From Ignavibacteria bacterium UBA6688 (GTDB lineage: Bacteria; Bacteroidota; Ignavibacteria; UBA10030): a stretch of DNA of 28,209 bases. The notes beneath the pieces are model-generated. The model was not told the DNA's origin, did no database searches, and saw only the letters and a list, made by a program, of their open reading frames with translations. A program made the position numbers and the translations under genes. This document shows positions 8,742 through 16,265 of the stretch, in pieces (position 1 is the stretch's first letter; each line of letters opens with the position of its first letter). The stretch spans positions 1-28,209 of the forward strand of contig DKJQ01000380.1 in assembly GCA_002454845.1 (NCBI GenBank), read 5' to 3'.

Positions 8742-8773
8742 TTCATCCACGAAGGTCACGAAGTTCACTAAGG
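8742..8773. repeat. Intergenic CACGAAGG/TCACGAAG-type repeat remnant
   Basis: The tract has the direct units CACGAAGGT and CACGAAGTT, one after the other, followed by CACTAAGG. Sequences of this 'cttcgtg' type recur between genes in many environmental bacterial genomes. Only a partial copy is seen here, next to the palindrome at 8806. Confidence 0.35.
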
Positions 8774-8805
8774 CCTTTTTCACGTGAGTCATTTTCGCAT
8801 CCCTT

Positions 8806-8867
8806 CCCCGCCCGAGCGACTGCTGGCCCGACCATTCCGTTAGGGCGGGTCGTTCAGTCGGGCGGGG
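8806..8867. repeat. Large GC-rich palindrome (62 bp)
   Basis: Outer arms ccccgcccga (8806-8815) and tcgggcgggg (8858-8867) are perfect 10-bp complements. Inside, CGACC and GGTCG can form a second stem. The element lies between two lipoprotein genes on the - strand, 40 bases after the stop of the upstream gene. It could terminate transcription from 8907 or be a REP-like dispersed element. No clear U-tract follows on the - strand. Confidence 0.6.
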
Positions 8868-8906
8868 TGTTCTCCGTGGAAAAAAACCGAGTTCCTCAGC
8901 AACGTG

Positions 8907-9353
8907 TTAGTCCGGCTCTTGAATTCTGATGAGTGCTTCATATTGGATCGGTCCGGAGGGGGCGGACGAGCGGGGATAGGGGTTGAGCTGACGAAGCGTC
9001 CACCGGTATCCGAGCGTATCGAACGGCACACCCTCGTGAGGGGTTTCACCCAGGCCCGGGATTGTCAGGGAGAATACTGCCGGAGAAGGATGATCCGGGC
9101 TCAAACGGAGTTCGATGGTTGCCCGTCCTTCCCATTTGCACAACCCTTCTTCCGGACAACGGCTGTCCTCTTCAGTCTTCGTAAATTCCACGACGATCTC
9201 ACCGGGTCTCAACAGAACGCGTTCACCTTGGCGGAGTTTGATGTCGATCGCCTGGTCACGGGACGTCCGGTAGGAAATGATCTCATCCTCGCCGCACGAC
9301 AGCAACGTCAAGGAGAGCAGGAAGAGAAGAGAAAGCAATGAACGTGCTTGCAT
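8907..9353 (-). CDS. Putative lipoprotein with conserved-looking RCPEEGLCKWEG motif
   Basis: 148 residues. The signal peptide MQARSLLSLLFLLSLTLLSC has its lipobox at LLSC (Cys20). The mature protein contains EDSRCPEEGLCKWEG (61-75), a two-cysteine motif (C-x6-C followed by W) I have seen in small secreted proteins of Bacteroidota-like genomes. Strands flank it (DQAIDIKLRQGERVLL, RATIELRLSP). AAGGAGAA stands 7 bases before the ATG, which supports this start, and a sigma70-type promoter is about 110 bases upstream. Function is unknown. Confidence 0.78.
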   Translation of the reverse strand: MQARSLLSLLFLLSLTLLSCGEDEIISYRTSRDQAIDIKLRQGERVLLRPGEIVVEFTKTEEDSRCPEEGLCKWEGRATIELRLSPDHPSPAVFSLTIPGLGETPHEGVPFDTLGYRWTLRQLNPYPRSSAPSGPIQYEALIRIQEPD

Positions 9354-9460
9354 GGAGATTCTCCTTCACGAATCCAACTGTACAGGATCGAACGCGGCCA
9401 ACCTCAACAGTGCGGGGGGAAGCATTGAGATGTGGGGAACGACGCCGCGGGCGCTGTCTT

Positions 9461-9489
9461 ATGGTACGGACGCCGGGCGAGAAAGTCAA
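9461..9489 (-). promoter_or_regulatory. Sigma70-type promoter for the lipoprotein cluster
   Basis: On the - strand, TTGACT (9489-9484) is followed by a 17-base spacer and TACCAT (9466-9461). The start of transcription would be near 9453, giving a leader of about 100 bases before the ATG at 9353. This is the only good promoter found upstream of the - strand lipoprotein genes, so it may drive several of them. Confidence 0.7.
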
Positions 9490-9552
9490 CCAGCTTCCGG
9501 TGTCCCCCGAAAATCAAGGGAGTAATTTTCTCAAGCACCCCCTAGAAGCAGA

Positions 9553-9587
9553 ACGGCGCCTTGCCCCCACCAGGCAAGACGCCGTTT
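9553..9587 (-). terminator. Hairpin after the DUF6600-type gene
   Basis: Arms aacggcg (9553-9559) and cgccgtt (9581-9587), plus cttgcc (9561-9566) and ggcaag (9574-9579), form a 13-bp stem with one mismatch and a 7-base loop. It begins 24 bases beyond the stop at 9611 on the - strand and lies just upstream of the next promoter. The following bases on the - strand are only weakly T-rich, so it may be a weak or Rho-assisted terminator. Confidence 0.6.
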
Positions 9588-9610
9588 GCATTTAAAGAGT
9601 CCCCATCCCC

Positions 9611-10870
9611 TCAACCGTCCTTTCGCCGCTCTCTCCCACCACGCTGCTCACTTCCCCGGGGACTCTCTCGTTTTTGTGGCGACCTCTGCGGTTCCGCCCT
9701 CTGTCGTTGCGGGGGCGGTGTTACTTCTTTTCGATTCTCGCGCGGCCGCTCCTTTGAAACTTCACGCCGCTCCATTGGATTGGGGCGCTTTACTTCCGGT
9801 TGCTCCTTTTGTGTGCTTTCCCGCCGCTCGAAGACCCGGGGAGGAAACCCGTCACGCCGCTGGTCCGTCGGGGGCATCCTGTTGATCGACTGTTTGGCCC
9901 GCTCTTCTGCCTTGCGTTGATCCTCCTGGCGATTATCGAGACGTCCCCGCTCCCCCTCACTGCGAGACTCCTGCCCCACATCATCACGTCCACGAGTCGT
10001 CTCCCCCTCACGGCGAGGACGCTCGATCCGTTCCAGATCCAAAGACGTGCTTCGTTCGCCACGGCGTGCTTCAATGCGTTCCGGTGTCCGTTCCAACTCG
10101 GATCGCTCCGGACGAAACACTTCTATTCTTTCACGGCCGCGGTCCTGCACGATCCGTTCTTCCCGGTTCCGCGTTTCGGTTACTTCCACCCGCTCCACTC
10201 TCATGTTGCTGCGTCGTTCCACGAGGTTCCGGTCCACACCCCGGTTGATTACGCGATCTCCATTCACTTCGTACCGGCCAGTCGAGCGTGTCGTCCCGAT
10301 GAGCCTTCTCGTATGCTCCACCGGCATCACGTCCCGGGCGATACTGTGCGATGAAAAATGTCTGTAGCGCACGAAGTTCCAATAATGGTGCGGCGCTACC
10401 CATCGTGTCGTAAACCGTATTCCGATCCCGTAACTGAAGCTTGCATAGGGGGGCAGAGGAGCCCAGCCGAGGTAATCGTTGTTGTATCTCCACTCGACCC
10501 ACGAAGGTCCCCACACCCGGTCGGGTACCCAGACCCATCCATAATAATCGTCATCATACCACCGGCCGTAATGGAACACTGCCCACCCGAACGGTTCGGA
10601 GGAGACCCAGTACCAACCGTAGTCCGTCCAGGCCCAACGTCCGTGCAAATAAGGCCGCCATCCGCCCCGGACGCTTGCAGGTCGCCAAACGTGGAATCCG
10701 GCATCGAGTTCAATCCACTCACCGTACGGTGAGAGGGATCCGTAAAAATATCCCGCATCACCAAAGGAGGCCGAGATTCGGACACCCATCTGAGGTGTAT
10801 TGATGTGGTTCGCTGAGGCCAAGCCTGCAGCGCTTATCAATAGTGCGATAGCCATCATGAGCTTTTTCAT
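9611..10870 (-). CDS. Exported DUF6600-type aromatic-repeat protein with long Arg/Glu tail
   Basis: The start at 10870 (MKKLMMAIALLISAAGLASA) gives a clear signal peptide cleaved near residue 20 and a 419-residue product; GGTGGAAG precedes the ATG. Residues about 45-150 hold a repeating Trp/Tyr/Gly pattern (YGEWIEL, HGRWAWTDYGWYWVS, PFGWAVFHYGRWY, YYGWVWVP, YLGWAPLPP), characteristic of DUF6600-type surface proteins. From about 210 to the end the chain is extremely rich in Arg, Glu, Ser and Pro, with few hydrophobics, and should be disordered or a charged helix. The tail may lie in the periplasm or bind polyanions; that is inference. The gene is divergent from the fibronectin-III lipoprotein gene. 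Confidence 0.82.
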   Translation of the reverse strand: MKKLMMAIALLISAAGLASANHINTPQMGVRISASFGDAGYFYGSLSPYGEWIELDAGFHVWRPASVRGGWRPYLHGRWAWTDYGWYWVSSEPFGWAVFHYGRWYDDDYYGWVWVPDRVWGPSWVEWRYNNDYLGWAPLPPYASFSYGIGIRFTTRWVAPHHYWNFVRYRHFSSHSIARDVMPVEHTRRLIGTTRSTGRYEVNGDRVINRGVDRNLVERRSNMRVERVEVTETRNREERIVQDRGRERIEVFRPERSELERTPERIEARRGERSTSLDLERIERPRREGETTRGRDDVGQESRSEGERGRLDNRQEDQRKAEERAKQSINRMPPTDQRRDGFPPRVFERRESTQKEQPEVKRPNPMERREVSKERPRENRKEVTPPPQRQRAEPQRSPQKRESPRGSEQRGGRERRKDG

Positions 10871-11120
10871 CTTCCACCCCGCTGTTTGTATTCTCCAGGT
10901 TGCACAACAGAAAAAACTGCAACTGGCGTGCCATAGTGTTCTTACCCCATTTTCAACGATTTTCTCCCACCATTCAATTACCAATGTCCTCAGGAGAATT
11001 CAATCCGTCGAGTGCAGAGGACACTTCGACCCTTCAATTTTGGCCGAAATCCTTGATTCCTGCCCCAAAAATCTTGATCTTGCGGAAGGTTTTTCGTGTT
11101 CATTTCTGAGGGAGAAAAAA
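10871..11120. other. Divergent intergenic region, no confident promoter
   Basis: 250 bases separate the starts of two divergent exported-protein genes. The best + strand candidate is TTGATT (11053-11058), 17 bases, GATCTT (11076-11081), which has a poor -10. No strong candidate was found on the - strand. Open frames across the region lack coding character, signal peptides and ribosome sites. Confidence 0.4.
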
Positions 11121-11501
11121 ATGAAATTCAGACTGATCATGATTATTTCGTGTGTTTTTGCCATGGTGGGGTGCGACAAAGATGGTGGAACGAACGCCGA
11201 ACCGGAGAGTGAACTTCTTGCCGTGACCGAACTCAAAGTGACGCGGATTGGACGGAATGCCGTCCGGGTGGAATGGAAGGATAATAGCAGAGGGGAAGAG
11301 GGATACCTTGTCGAGCGGAAGGCGAACGAGGGGGCCTATCAAGCCCGATTGTTCGCGATCCTCGATGCAGCGGGAGTCGTTGACTCTTCAGGCCTGCTGA
11401 TTGACACGACGTATGCTTACCGCGTTCAACCCATACGGTATTTCGAGCGTGGCCCCCTTTCCGATCCGGTGACCATCCGGTTGACGCTTCCGTTTCCATG
11501 A
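11121..11501 (+). CDS. Fibronectin type III-like lipoprotein
   Basis: 126 residues. The start at 11121 has GAGGGAGA just upstream and gives MKFRLIMIISCVFAMVGC, with lipobox MVGC (Cys18) and Asp at +2. After a short linker, residues about 35-126 match the fibronectin type III pattern: VTELKVTRIGRNAVRVEWKD, then YLVERKANEG, and TTYAYRVQPIRYFERGPLSDP. It is probably anchored by lipid in the envelope with one exposed FN3 domain. Such single-domain lipoproteins have no enzymatic role known to me. Upstream in-frame sequence (back to 10800) belongs to the leader, not the gene. Confidence 0.8.
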   Translation: MKFRLIMIISCVFAMVGCDKDGGTNAEPESELLAVTELKVTRIGRNAVRVEWKDNSRGEEGYLVERKANEGAYQARLFAILDAAGVVDSSGLLIDTTYAYRVQPIRYFERGPLSDPVTIRLTLPFP

Positions 11502-11507
11502 AGATAA

Positions 11508-11543
11508 TCAACCACGGATGGCACACCGATGAACGCCGAGAAA
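11508..11543. repeat. ACCACGGATGGCAC-type intergenic repeat remnant
   Basis: Immediately after the FN3 lipoprotein stop is aaccacggatggcacaccga, continuing tgaacgccgag. This is a degenerate copy of the 'cacggatggcacggatgaacacgg' style of intergenic repeat, which appears between genes in many environmental genomes. Only one partial copy is here. Confidence 0.35.
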
Positions 11544-11617
11544 AAAGAAGGAACCCGGAAGTCAGCATACTAAAAAGCCACGGACTTCTGATCTCTGTTT
11601 TTCCTCAGCATGCTATC

Positions 11618-11673
11618 GGTGGTGAAAAATGTGCTCTTCTTCAGAACCCTGAGTAATACCCATGTTCACCACC
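11618..11673. repeat. Inverted repeat spanning the start of the DUF2238 gene
   Basis: Arms ggtggtgaa (11618-11626) and ttcaccacc (11665-11673) are perfect 9-bp complements with 38 bases between them. The second arm covers codons 2-4 of the DUF2238 gene (ATG at 11662). In RNA the stem would occlude the start region, which has no evident Shine-Dalgarno. A chance pairing is possible. Confidence 0.45.
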
Positions 11674-12327
11674 TCCACCATGCGCATCCGTCCGAATTTT
11701 GGACAGAACCGGTTGCTCTGGTTCCTGGCAGCCGGCTACGCGATCGTCTGGGCGGTCGCTGCCATCAACCCGGTCTATCCGGACGACTGGCTGTTGGAGA
11801 ACATCCTTGTTGTATTGTTCGTGGCAGGCTTGATCCTCACCTATCGGATGTTTCCTCTTTCCGATCTTTCGTACCTGTTGACGGCAATTTTCATGGTCCT
11901 GCATGCGGCAGGGGCACATTACACCTATGCGGAGACGCCTCTCGGGTTCTGGATGCAGGAGTGGTTTGGGTTTGCGCGGAACCATTATGACCGGGTGGTC
12001 CACTTCAGCTTTGGATTGTTGATGGCGTATCCCATCCGCGAAATTTTCTTGCGGGTCGCAAACGCCAGAGGGTTCTTTGCCTACTATCTCCCCTTCGATG
12101 TCACGCTGGCATTCAGCGGAGCCTACGAGATCATCGAAATGCTCGTGGCGGTTATCGTGAGTCCCGATGCTGGTGATGCATACCTGGGCACCCAGGGAGA
12201 TGTCTGGGACGCGCAGAAGGATATGGCCCTTGCTGCCCTCGGCGCGGTGATCTGTATGGTTGCCACGGCCGCCATCCGCACATTGCGCAAGACATCCCAC
12301 ACGCCGAACTATCAAGGAGAAGAATAA
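11662..12327 (+). CDS. DUF2238 (YjdF-like) integral membrane protein
   Basis: 221 residues with about six hydrophobic segments (around 18-37, 43-60, 69-88, 113-128, 138-160 and 187-205). Conserved-looking sites include FMVLHAAGAHYTYAE (77-91), NHYDRVVHFSFGLLM (107-121), SGAYEIIEM and GTQGDVWDAQKDM, which fit the DUF2238/YjdF membrane family. It acts in the inner membrane; the activity of the family is not established to my knowledge. His, Glu and Asp in the membrane regions could bind metal or protons (inference). The start could be ATG 11662 or ATG 11680. No clear ribosome site supports either. It sits one base before the next gene. Confidence 0.85.
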   Translation: MFTTSTMRIRPNFGQNRLLWFLAAGYAIVWAVAAINPVYPDDWLLENILVVLFVAGLILTYRMFPLSDLSYLLTAIFMVLHAAGAHYTYAETPLGFWMQEWFGFARNHYDRVVHFSFGLLMAYPIREIFLRVANARGFFAYYLPFDVTLAFSGAYEIIEMLVAVIVSPDAGDAYLGTQGDVWDAQKDMALAALGAVICMVATAAIRTLRKTSHTPNYQGEE

Positions 12328-12328
12328 A

Positions 12329-12523
12329 ATGGCTGCAGTCCATACATTTGATTGGTTGGTCCGACAGCTTTGGCTGAATCCCGACGCAGAGACGAAAAAG
12401 GCCGTGAATGAAAAACGGGGCCGGCTCCTCAGGATCCGGAATGAAAACGAGCGGATGCGGTATGTTGAAGATCTGATGCGCGAGGCGAGGGAGATGAAGA
12501 AACGGAAGATGGCGCACACCTGA
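12329..12523 (+). CDS. Small charged helical protein, unknown
   Basis: 64 residues starting at ATG 12329, one base after the DUF2238 stop, with AAGGAGAAG upstream (within the end of the previous gene). The product is MAAVHTFDWLVRQLWLNP followed by a Lys/Arg/Glu-rich amphipathic helix that ends KKRKMAHT. There is no signal peptide. Tight spacing and a strong ribosome site support translation and coupling to the membrane protein. A longer in-frame start at 12260 would overlap DUF2238. I do not recognise the family. It may be a soluble partner of the DUF2238 protein. Confidence 0.65.
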   Translation: MAAVHTFDWLVRQLWLNPDAETKKAVNEKRGRLLRIRNENERMRYVEDLMREAREMKKRKMAHT

Positions 12524-12539
12524 CCGTTGCAGGAGCAGC

Positions 12540-14258
12540 ATGAACTCACGATGGAATCTGATTTTCCCTTTCTTTCTGATGATGGGCTTCGGGGCATGTT
12601 CCTGGATCCCCTTCGGTTCAACTTCCCCTTCCCGCGCATTCGATTCATTTCTGGAGGACTACTTCAACGGCTCGTTCGCGATCCGGCCTTCCTCCACGGA
12701 AACGGTTCCCTGGTTGCTGGCGAGCGCCGATTCGCTGCGCGCGGTCAGCGCTTCCAGAGCCATGCGGATCCTCTCCTCCATCGATACCAACCACCTCTCC
12801 ATGGACGAGCGGATCGACTGGCTGCAAATGGAAGCGATGCTGAAAAGGGAGATACGCGACCGTTCGTTGAATGCTCCCGCGCGCATTCCCGGACGATATC
12901 TTACGCTGGGAAACATCTACTGGCAGGTGGTGCGGCGGCGCCCTCCAACGCCGGAAGATTGGAGGAACCTCCGCAAAGCCGTCGATGACGCCCGGGTTGC
13001 AATGGAGATCGGCCGGAGACAGTTGCACGAACCGCCGCCGCTCTGGATCCGGCTCGCAGTCAATACCGCAGCCCGCTACGAGGAGTTCCTCGGGGAGCCT
13101 CTCGTGACACGGATCAAGACCGCCGCTCCCGATTCCCTGCAACCGGCTTTGCTCAAATCCGTCGAGGAGACTCGCCGCTCGCTCGCCCTGTTCCGCGTGT
13201 TCCTGAGCGATACGCTGAGACCGGGGAAGGAAGACTCCTGGGGGGTCGGGTCGGAGTACTATGATTGGTTGTTGAAAGAAGTTCATTTCCTTCCTTACAA
13301 TTCCGTCCAGATGATTGAAGAGGGGTGGAGGCGGCACAACGAGACAAAGATGTTGTTGCAGGACCTGGCGAAGCAGATCGATCCGGCGAAGACCTTGAAG
13401 GAAGTCCTCGAGGATATGAAAACGCGGCATCCTGAGCCGGGCAGGATTGCGGAAGCGTACCGTGTTCAATCCGATCGGGCGCGCCGGCTCCTGCAGGAAC
13501 GCGATCTTGTCACCATCCCTGAGCCCGAGGCCCTGACGTTCGTCCCGACGCCGCCCGCGTTGCGCGAAACGTACGCATGGGCGGGGTATGGCGGTATCAC
13601 GATTCAGGAGAAGGTGCCGACAGGAAGATTCTTCGTGACCGACATCGTTCCTGAAATGAGTCCGGACCAAGTGGAGCAAAAATTGCGCGCACAAAACCGG
13701 GGTTGGATCACGGTGATTGCCCTGCACGAAGGGTACCCGGGGCATCATCTGCAGAACCTGTATGCTATGAAAAGCTCCCGGAAAGTCCGCTCCCGTTTCG
13801 GGAGCACATACTATGGAGAGGGCTGGGGGTTGTACGCAGAGTCGTGGATGGCGCGCTCCGGTTTCTACCAGACGACGGACGACAGTCTCGCGTGGCTTCA
13901 GATGCGTTTGTGGAGGACGGCGAGAGTCATTATCGACCCCTCGATTCACACCGGCCGGATGACGTACGAAGAGGCTGTCCGGTTTTTTGTGGATGAGGTC
14001 GGTCTGGAGCGGTCTGCCGCGGAGGCCGAAGTGAATCGTTATACCACGTGGCCGACGCAGGCGCCGAGCTACATTATCGGCTGGCTGGAGATCGAGAAAC
14101 TGAAAGTGGAATTGCAGCAGGCGCTCGGTGCACAATTCAACGAGAAACTATTTGTTGAGACCTTCCTCGGGGTCGGATCGCTCCCGCTGGAACTGTTGAA
14201 ACGGGCGGTTCGATACCAGTACGGCTATCAATTGGGAAGGGTGGTCGCGAACGATTAA
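12540..14258 (+). CDS. DUF885 family lipoprotein, probable metallopeptidase
   Basis: 572 residues, the usual length for DUF885 proteins. The N-terminus MNSRWNLIFPFFLMMGFGAC has a lipobox ending at Cys20, so it is probably envelope-anchored. The family hallmark ALHEGYPGHHLQ is complete, with His396, Glu397 and His402 in an HExxxxH-like arrangement that probably holds a metal. The ribosome site AGGAG is 6-7 bases upstream. Other conserved pieces include YYGEGWGLYAESWM and WPTQAPSYIIGWLEI near the C-terminus. The substrate is unknown; relatives are carboxypeptidase-like. It is the last gene of this + strand group. A 496-residue antisense open frame over it is a coding shadow. Confidence 0.9.
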   Translation: MNSRWNLIFPFFLMMGFGACSWIPFGSTSPSRAFDSFLEDYFNGSFAIRPSSTETVPWLLASADSLRAVSASRAMRILSSIDTNHLSMDERIDWLQMEAMLKREIRDRSLNAPARIPGRYLTLGNIYWQVVRRRPPTPEDWRNLRKAVDDARVAMEIGRRQLHEPPPLWIRLAVNTAARYEEFLGEPLVTRIKTAAPDSLQPALLKSVEETRRSLALFRVFLSDTLRPGKEDSWGVGSEYYDWLLKEVHFLPYNSVQMIEEGWRRHNETKMLLQDLAKQIDPAKTLKEVLEDMKTRHPEPGRIAEAYRVQSDRARRLLQERDLVTIPEPEALTFVPTPPALRETYAWAGYGGITIQEKVPTGRFFVTDIVPEMSPDQVEQKLRAQNRGWITVIALHEGYPGHHLQNLYAMKSSRKVRSRFGSTYYGEGWGLYAESWMARSGFYQTTDDSLAWLQMRLWRTARVIIDPSIHTGRMTYEEAVRFFVDEVGLERSAAEAEVNRYTTWPTQAPSYIIGWLEIEKLKVELQQALGAQFNEKLFVETFLGVGSLPLELLKRAVRYQYGYQLGRVVAND

Positions 14259-14366
14259 GAAACGGCTGAGCAGGTAACGACCACCCGGACGCCCATGAAT
14301 GATTGACGCCCCGCGTGTTTGTTAGTCCTTTCCTCTGCTTCGCGGGAGACGTAACACAAAAATCAA

Positions 14367-14396
14367 CGTCACCCTGAGCGAAGTCGAAGGGTGACG
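14367..14396. repeat. Palindromic CCCTGAGCGAAGTCGAAGGG-type repeat
   Basis: Perfect 9-bp arms cgtcaccct (14367-14375) and agggtgacg (14388-14396) flank the 12-base loop gagcgaagtcga. The same core sequence recurs between genes in many unrelated environmental genomes, so this looks like a dispersed palindromic element. It lies between the DUF885 stop and the guaA promoter and could serve as a terminator for the former. Confidence 0.7.
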
Positions 14397-14432
14397 CCTC
14401 TTGGCACATCAGGACTCTTTCTTTTCCCTCCT

Positions 14433-14461
14433 TTGAATTGGCGATGATATTTTTTTATATT
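14433..14461 (+). promoter_or_regulatory. Sigma70-type promoter of guaA
   Basis: TTGAAT (14433-14438), 17-base spacer, TATATT (14456-14461). Transcription would begin near 14468, giving a leader of about 54 bases to the ATG at 14522. An upstream in-frame ATG at 14438 lies inside the promoter, which supports the later guaA start. Confidence 0.75.
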
Positions 14462-14521
14462 GTCACCGCTCGATCCGGAGAGCAGCGTATATTCCATCCC
14501 GGCAGAAACTCCAAGGTACGA

Positions 14522-16069
14522 ATGACCGCTACCGAACGAATCCTTGTCCTTGACTTCGGAGGACAATACACACAACTCATCGCCCGTCGTGTACGCGAGC
14601 TGGGCGTGTACTCGGAGATTCATCCCTACAACGCCTCGATAGAGACCATCAGGTCCCTGAACCCCTCCGGCATCATTCTCTCCGGAAGCCCGTTCAGTGT
14701 CTATGAGGAGAACGCTCCGAAATCCACTCCCCAGCTTTTCGATCTCGGTGTTCCCATCATGGGTATCTGTTACGGACTCCAGCTCATCGCCGATCAATTG
14801 GGGGGAAAAGTTGATACCTCTGCTAAAAAGGAGTTTGGGAAAGCCCTCCTCCAAGTTGACAAAGGGGACGATTTGCTGGCCGGATTGAACGGGTCGACCA
14901 CGGTTTGGATGAGCCATGGAGATAAGCTGACGAAGCTGCCGGATGGGTTTGAACCGATCGCGCACACCTCCAATGCACCGATCTGCGCCATCCGTCACCC
15001 GAAGCGCAAGATCTACGGAGTCCAGTTTCATCCCGAAGTTGTGCATACCCCCGATGGGAAGAAGATTCTTTCCAACTTCCTCTTTCAGGTCTGCGGTCTC
15101 AAGGGGGGATGGACCTCCGTCCACTTCATCGAATCGTCTGTCGAAGGCATCCGGAAGAAGGTGGGCACGTCGAGCGTTCTGTGCGCCTTGAGCGGAGGGG
15201 TCGATTCCTCCGTCGCCGCCATTCTGCTCCACAAAGCGATTGGCGATCAACTGCACTGCATCCACATTAACAATGGGCTGATGAGGAAAGGGGAGAGTGA
15301 GAAGGTTGTCGAGGTATTCCGGGAGCACTACCGGATCCCGTTGACATACATCGATGCGACGGAGCTGTTCCTGACCCGTCTTGCCGGTGTTACCGACCCC
15401 GAACAGAAGCGGAAGGTGGTGGGGAAGACGTTCATCGATGTGTTCGAGAAAGAATCGGCGAAGCTGCCGGGAGCCCCATTTGAGTTTTTGGCCCAGGGGA
15501 CCCTCTATCCTGACGTGATCGAGTCGGTCTCCTTCAACGGCCCCTCCGCCACCATTAAGACGCACCACAATGTAGGCGGGCTTCCTGAAAAAATGAAGTT
15601 CAAGCTCGTCGAGCCGTTCCGTGAACTGTTCAAGGACGAAGTGCGGGAGGTCGGAAGGAACCTCGGGCTTCCGGAACCGTTTCTGGAGCGTCATCCGTTC
15701 CCCGGACCGGGTCTCGCCGTCCGTGTCCTGGGTGAGGTCACGAAAGAGAAGCTGCGTCTTGCCCGCGAGGCGGATCTGATTTTCATTGAAGAAATCCGGC
15801 GCGCCGGGATCTACAACGAAATCTGGCAGGCCTTTGTCGCGCTCCTGCCCGTGCGATCCGTCGGCGTTATGGGGGACGGCCGTACGTACGATTACACCAT
15901 TGCTCTTCGTGCCGTGACCAGCGTTGACGGGATGACGGCCGACTGGGCTCGGATCCCGCCCGATGTGCTTGCCTCCGCATCCAACCGCATCATCAACGAA
16001 GTCCGGGGAATCAACAGGGTGGTCTACGATATCAGTTCCAAACCCCCCGCCACCATCGAATGGGAGTAA
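14522..16069 (+). CDS. guaA: GMP synthase (glutamine-hydrolysing)
   Basis: Converts XMP to GMP using glutamine and ATP in the last step of guanylate synthesis. The N-terminal class I amidotransferase domain has GICYGLQLI with catalytic Cys83, and QFHPEV with His170 and Glu172. The synthetase domain opens with the PP-loop SGGVDSS (224-230), and the dimerisation domain ends in the conserved SKPPATIEWE tail. The 515-residue length is normal. The start is the ATG at 14522 (AAGG upstream); the family starts with the same ERILVLDFGGQYTQLI. No guaB neighbour is present. A long antisense frame (594 codons) over guaA is a shadow. Confidence 0.98.
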   Translation: MTATERILVLDFGGQYTQLIARRVRELGVYSEIHPYNASIETIRSLNPSGIILSGSPFSVYEENAPKSTPQLFDLGVPIMGICYGLQLIADQLGGKVDTSAKKEFGKALLQVDKGDDLLAGLNGSTTVWMSHGDKLTKLPDGFEPIAHTSNAPICAIRHPKRKIYGVQFHPEVVHTPDGKKILSNFLFQVCGLKGGWTSVHFIESSVEGIRKKVGTSSVLCALSGGVDSSVAAILLHKAIGDQLHCIHINNGLMRKGESEKVVEVFREHYRIPLTYIDATELFLTRLAGVTDPEQKRKVVGKTFIDVFEKESAKLPGAPFEFLAQGTLYPDVIESVSFNGPSATIKTHHNVGGLPEKMKFKLVEPFRELFKDEVREVGRNLGLPEPFLERHPFPGPGLAVRVLGEVTKEKLRLAREADLIFIEEIRRAGIYNEIWQAFVALLPVRSVGVMGDGRTYDYTIALRAVTSVDGMTADWARIPPDVLASASNRIINEVRGINRVVYDISSKPPATIEWE

Positions 16070-16265
16070 AAAAGGGGGAGGGTTCTTCCTGCTTCGCATG
16101 CGGTAGGCAAGAGGTTCGGCACGAATATCCATGGGACGAGTGGAACCTGACACGCTGTACCCGGCACCGCGAGAGGCGCGAGTCCGTTGTCATGACCGTT
16201 GTTTCGGAGAGTGGTGCCCCGGGGAAAAGACCAACTTTGAATTTCGTCACTAGGCAATCCATACT

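Noticed and set aside
12645..14135. 496-codon antisense open frame over the DUF885 gene
   Set aside because: A shadow of a well-supported gene in moderately GC-rich DNA; no ribosome site, no domain.
14369..16153. 594-codon antisense open frame over guaA
   Set aside because: It runs entirely opposite a complete guaA with all motifs. The antisense translation is low complexity and has no recognisable domain.
16237..16265. Promoter-like TTGAAT-17-CATACT before the ABC ATPase
   Set aside because: The -10 hexamer abuts the ATG, so a transcript would start inside the gene and lose the first codons of the ATPase. Possibly chance.
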